A program made the position numbers and the translations under genes. A stretch of 6,748 bases of DNA from positions 1 through 6,748 of the forward strand of contig PWWF01000037.1 in NCBI GenBank assembly GCA_003561595.1. Direction: 5' to 3'. The stretch comes from Paracoccaceae bacterium. Its GTDB lineage: Bacteria > Pseudomonadota > Alphaproteobacteria > Rhodobacterales > Rhodobacteraceae. Positions 5,865 to 6,748 of this stretch are shown in pieces. Position 1 is the first letter of the stretch; every line of letters begins with the position of its first letter. The notes under the pieces are model-generated. The model saw only the letters and a list, made by a program, of their open reading frames with translations. It had not been told where the DNA came from and searched no databases.

Positions 5865-6748
5865 GTGACACCTGATACGCCGCGCGCGACCCGCGCGCTG
5901 GTGCTGCATCCCGATATTCGCACATCCCACAGTCCGCGCGAGGCCGAGAATGCCCTGGCCGAGGCCGTCGCGCTGGCCCATGCCCTGCCGGGGCTGGAGG
6001 TTGTGCAATCCCAGGTCGTCCGCCTGCCCAAGGCCCATGCCGGCAAGCTGTTCGGAAAGGGCAAGCTGGCGGAACTGGCCGAAGCGATCCATGATGCCGA
6101 GATCGATCTGGTGCTGGTCGATGGCCCGGTCACACCCGTCCAGCAGCGCAATCTGGAACGCGACTGGGATGTGAAGTTGCTGGACCGCACGGGCCTGATC
6201 CTCGAGATCTTTGCCGACCGCGCCCGCACGCGCGAGGGTGTGTTGCAGGTGGAACTGGCCGCGCTGAGCTATCAGCGCACGCGGCTGGTCCGCGCCTGGA
6301 CCCACCTGGAACGCCAGCGGGGCGGCCTGGGCTTTGTCGGCGGGCCGGGTGAGACGCAAATAGAGGCCGACCGCCGCGCCATCGACACCCAGATGGTCCG
6401 CCTGCGCCGCCAGCTCTCCAAAGTCTCGCGCACGCGCGAACTGCACCGCGCGGCCCGGCGCAAGGTACCATTCCCGATTGTCGCGCTGGTGGGCTACACC
6501 AATGCGGGCAAATCGACGCTGTTCAACCGCCTGACCGGGGCCGAGGTGATGGCCAAGGACATGCTGTTCGCCACGCTTGACCCGACCATGCGCGCGGTCC
6601 GGCTGCCCAGCGGCAAGGATGTCATCCTGTCGGACACGGTGGGCTTCATCTCGGACCTGCCGACGCAACTGGTCGCGGCCTTTCGCGCCACGCTGGAAGA
6701 GGTGCTGGAGGCCGATCTGATCGTGCATGTGCGCGATATCGCGCATGA
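5865..6748 (+). CDS. hflX: Ribosome-associated GTPase HflX, N-terminal and partial G domain (3' end outside window)
   Basis: HflX is a GTPase that binds the 50S subunit and splits or rescues stalled ribosomes, notably under heat stress. Residue numbers assume the GTG at 5865. The N-terminal HflX domain starts near RALVLHPDIRTS. It carries the family's glycine-rich segment GGLGFVGGPGETQIEADRR (153-171), followed by a basic helical linker. The G domain begins with P-loop GYTNAGKST (210-218), then the switch segment ATLDPTMR, and G3 DTVGF (257-261). The frame stays open through HVRDIAH at the window edge, so the G4 NKxD motif and C-terminus are not seen. The start is uncertain: no ATG occurs in frame after the stop at 5832-5834, and only GTG (5865) is a standard candidate before the conserved region, without a clear Shine-Dalgarno sequence. 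CTG 5835 would add ten residues. The gene lies 26 bases after hfq and is probably cotranscribed with it. Confidence 0.93.
   Translation, partial: MTPDTPRATRALVLHPDIRTSHSPREAENALAEAVALAHALPGLEVVQSQVVRLPKAHAGKLFGKGKLAELAEAIHDAEIDLVLVDGPVTPVQQRNLERDWDVKLLDRTGLILEIFADRARTREGVLQVELAALSYQRTRLVRAWTHLERQRGGLGFVGGPGETQIEADRRAIDTQMVRLRRQLSKVSRTRELHRAARRKVPFPIVALVGYTNAGKSTLFNRLTGAEVMAKDMLFATLDPTMRAVRLPSGKDVILSDTVGFISDLPTQLVAAFRATLEEVLEADLIVHVRDIAH

Noticed and set aside
5820..6746. A 308-codon open frame on the - strand opposite hflX
   Set aside because: It is a shadow of hflX, which has clear GTPase motifs on the + strand. No domain is visible in the antisense translation.

Overview
The window is high in GC and reads as an ordinary chromosomal block from an alphaproteobacterium, most likely of the Rhodobacterales/Rhodobacteraceae. 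The evidence is the gene order ntrY-ntrX-trkA-trkH-hfq-hflX, the short Hfq, an NtrX without the sigma-54 contact loop, and uniform GC-rich codon use. All six genes are on the + strand. No mobile element, tRNA, rRNA, CRISPR array or phage gene is visible, and nothing points to recent transfer. The genus cannot be fixed from sequence reading alone.

Layout. Positions 1-1053 hold the C-terminal part of the sensor kinase NtrY (PAS remnant, H-box, ATPase domain). It overlaps its response regulator NtrX (1050-2435) by four bases. After an 82-base gap come the potassium-uptake genes trkA (2518-3894, cytoplasmic NAD-binding regulatory subunit) and trkH (3934-5424, membrane channel subunit). The 39 bases between them are largely filled by a strong inverted repeat that includes the trkA stop codon. 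A 180-base gap (5425-5604) follows, which probably carries the hfq leader and promoter. Then come hfq (5605-5838, RNA chaperone) and hflX (from about 5865, cut by the right edge, ribosome-associated GTPase).

How the genes fit together. NtrY/NtrX is a phosphorelay pair linked in related bacteria to nitrogen, redox and envelope control. TrkA/TrkH form one potassium uptake system. Hfq/HflX are a common neighbour pair acting on RNA and ribosomes. The close same-strand packing suggests one or two transcription units (ntrYX-trkAH and hfq-hflX), but this is inferred from spacing only.

I do not see a previously undescribed system. The points most worth a second look are the GAFTGA-less AAA+ domain of NtrX, the 15-bp inverted repeat at the trkA/trkH junction, the uncertain (possibly non-canonical) start of hflX, and short repeated motifs in the hfq leader.
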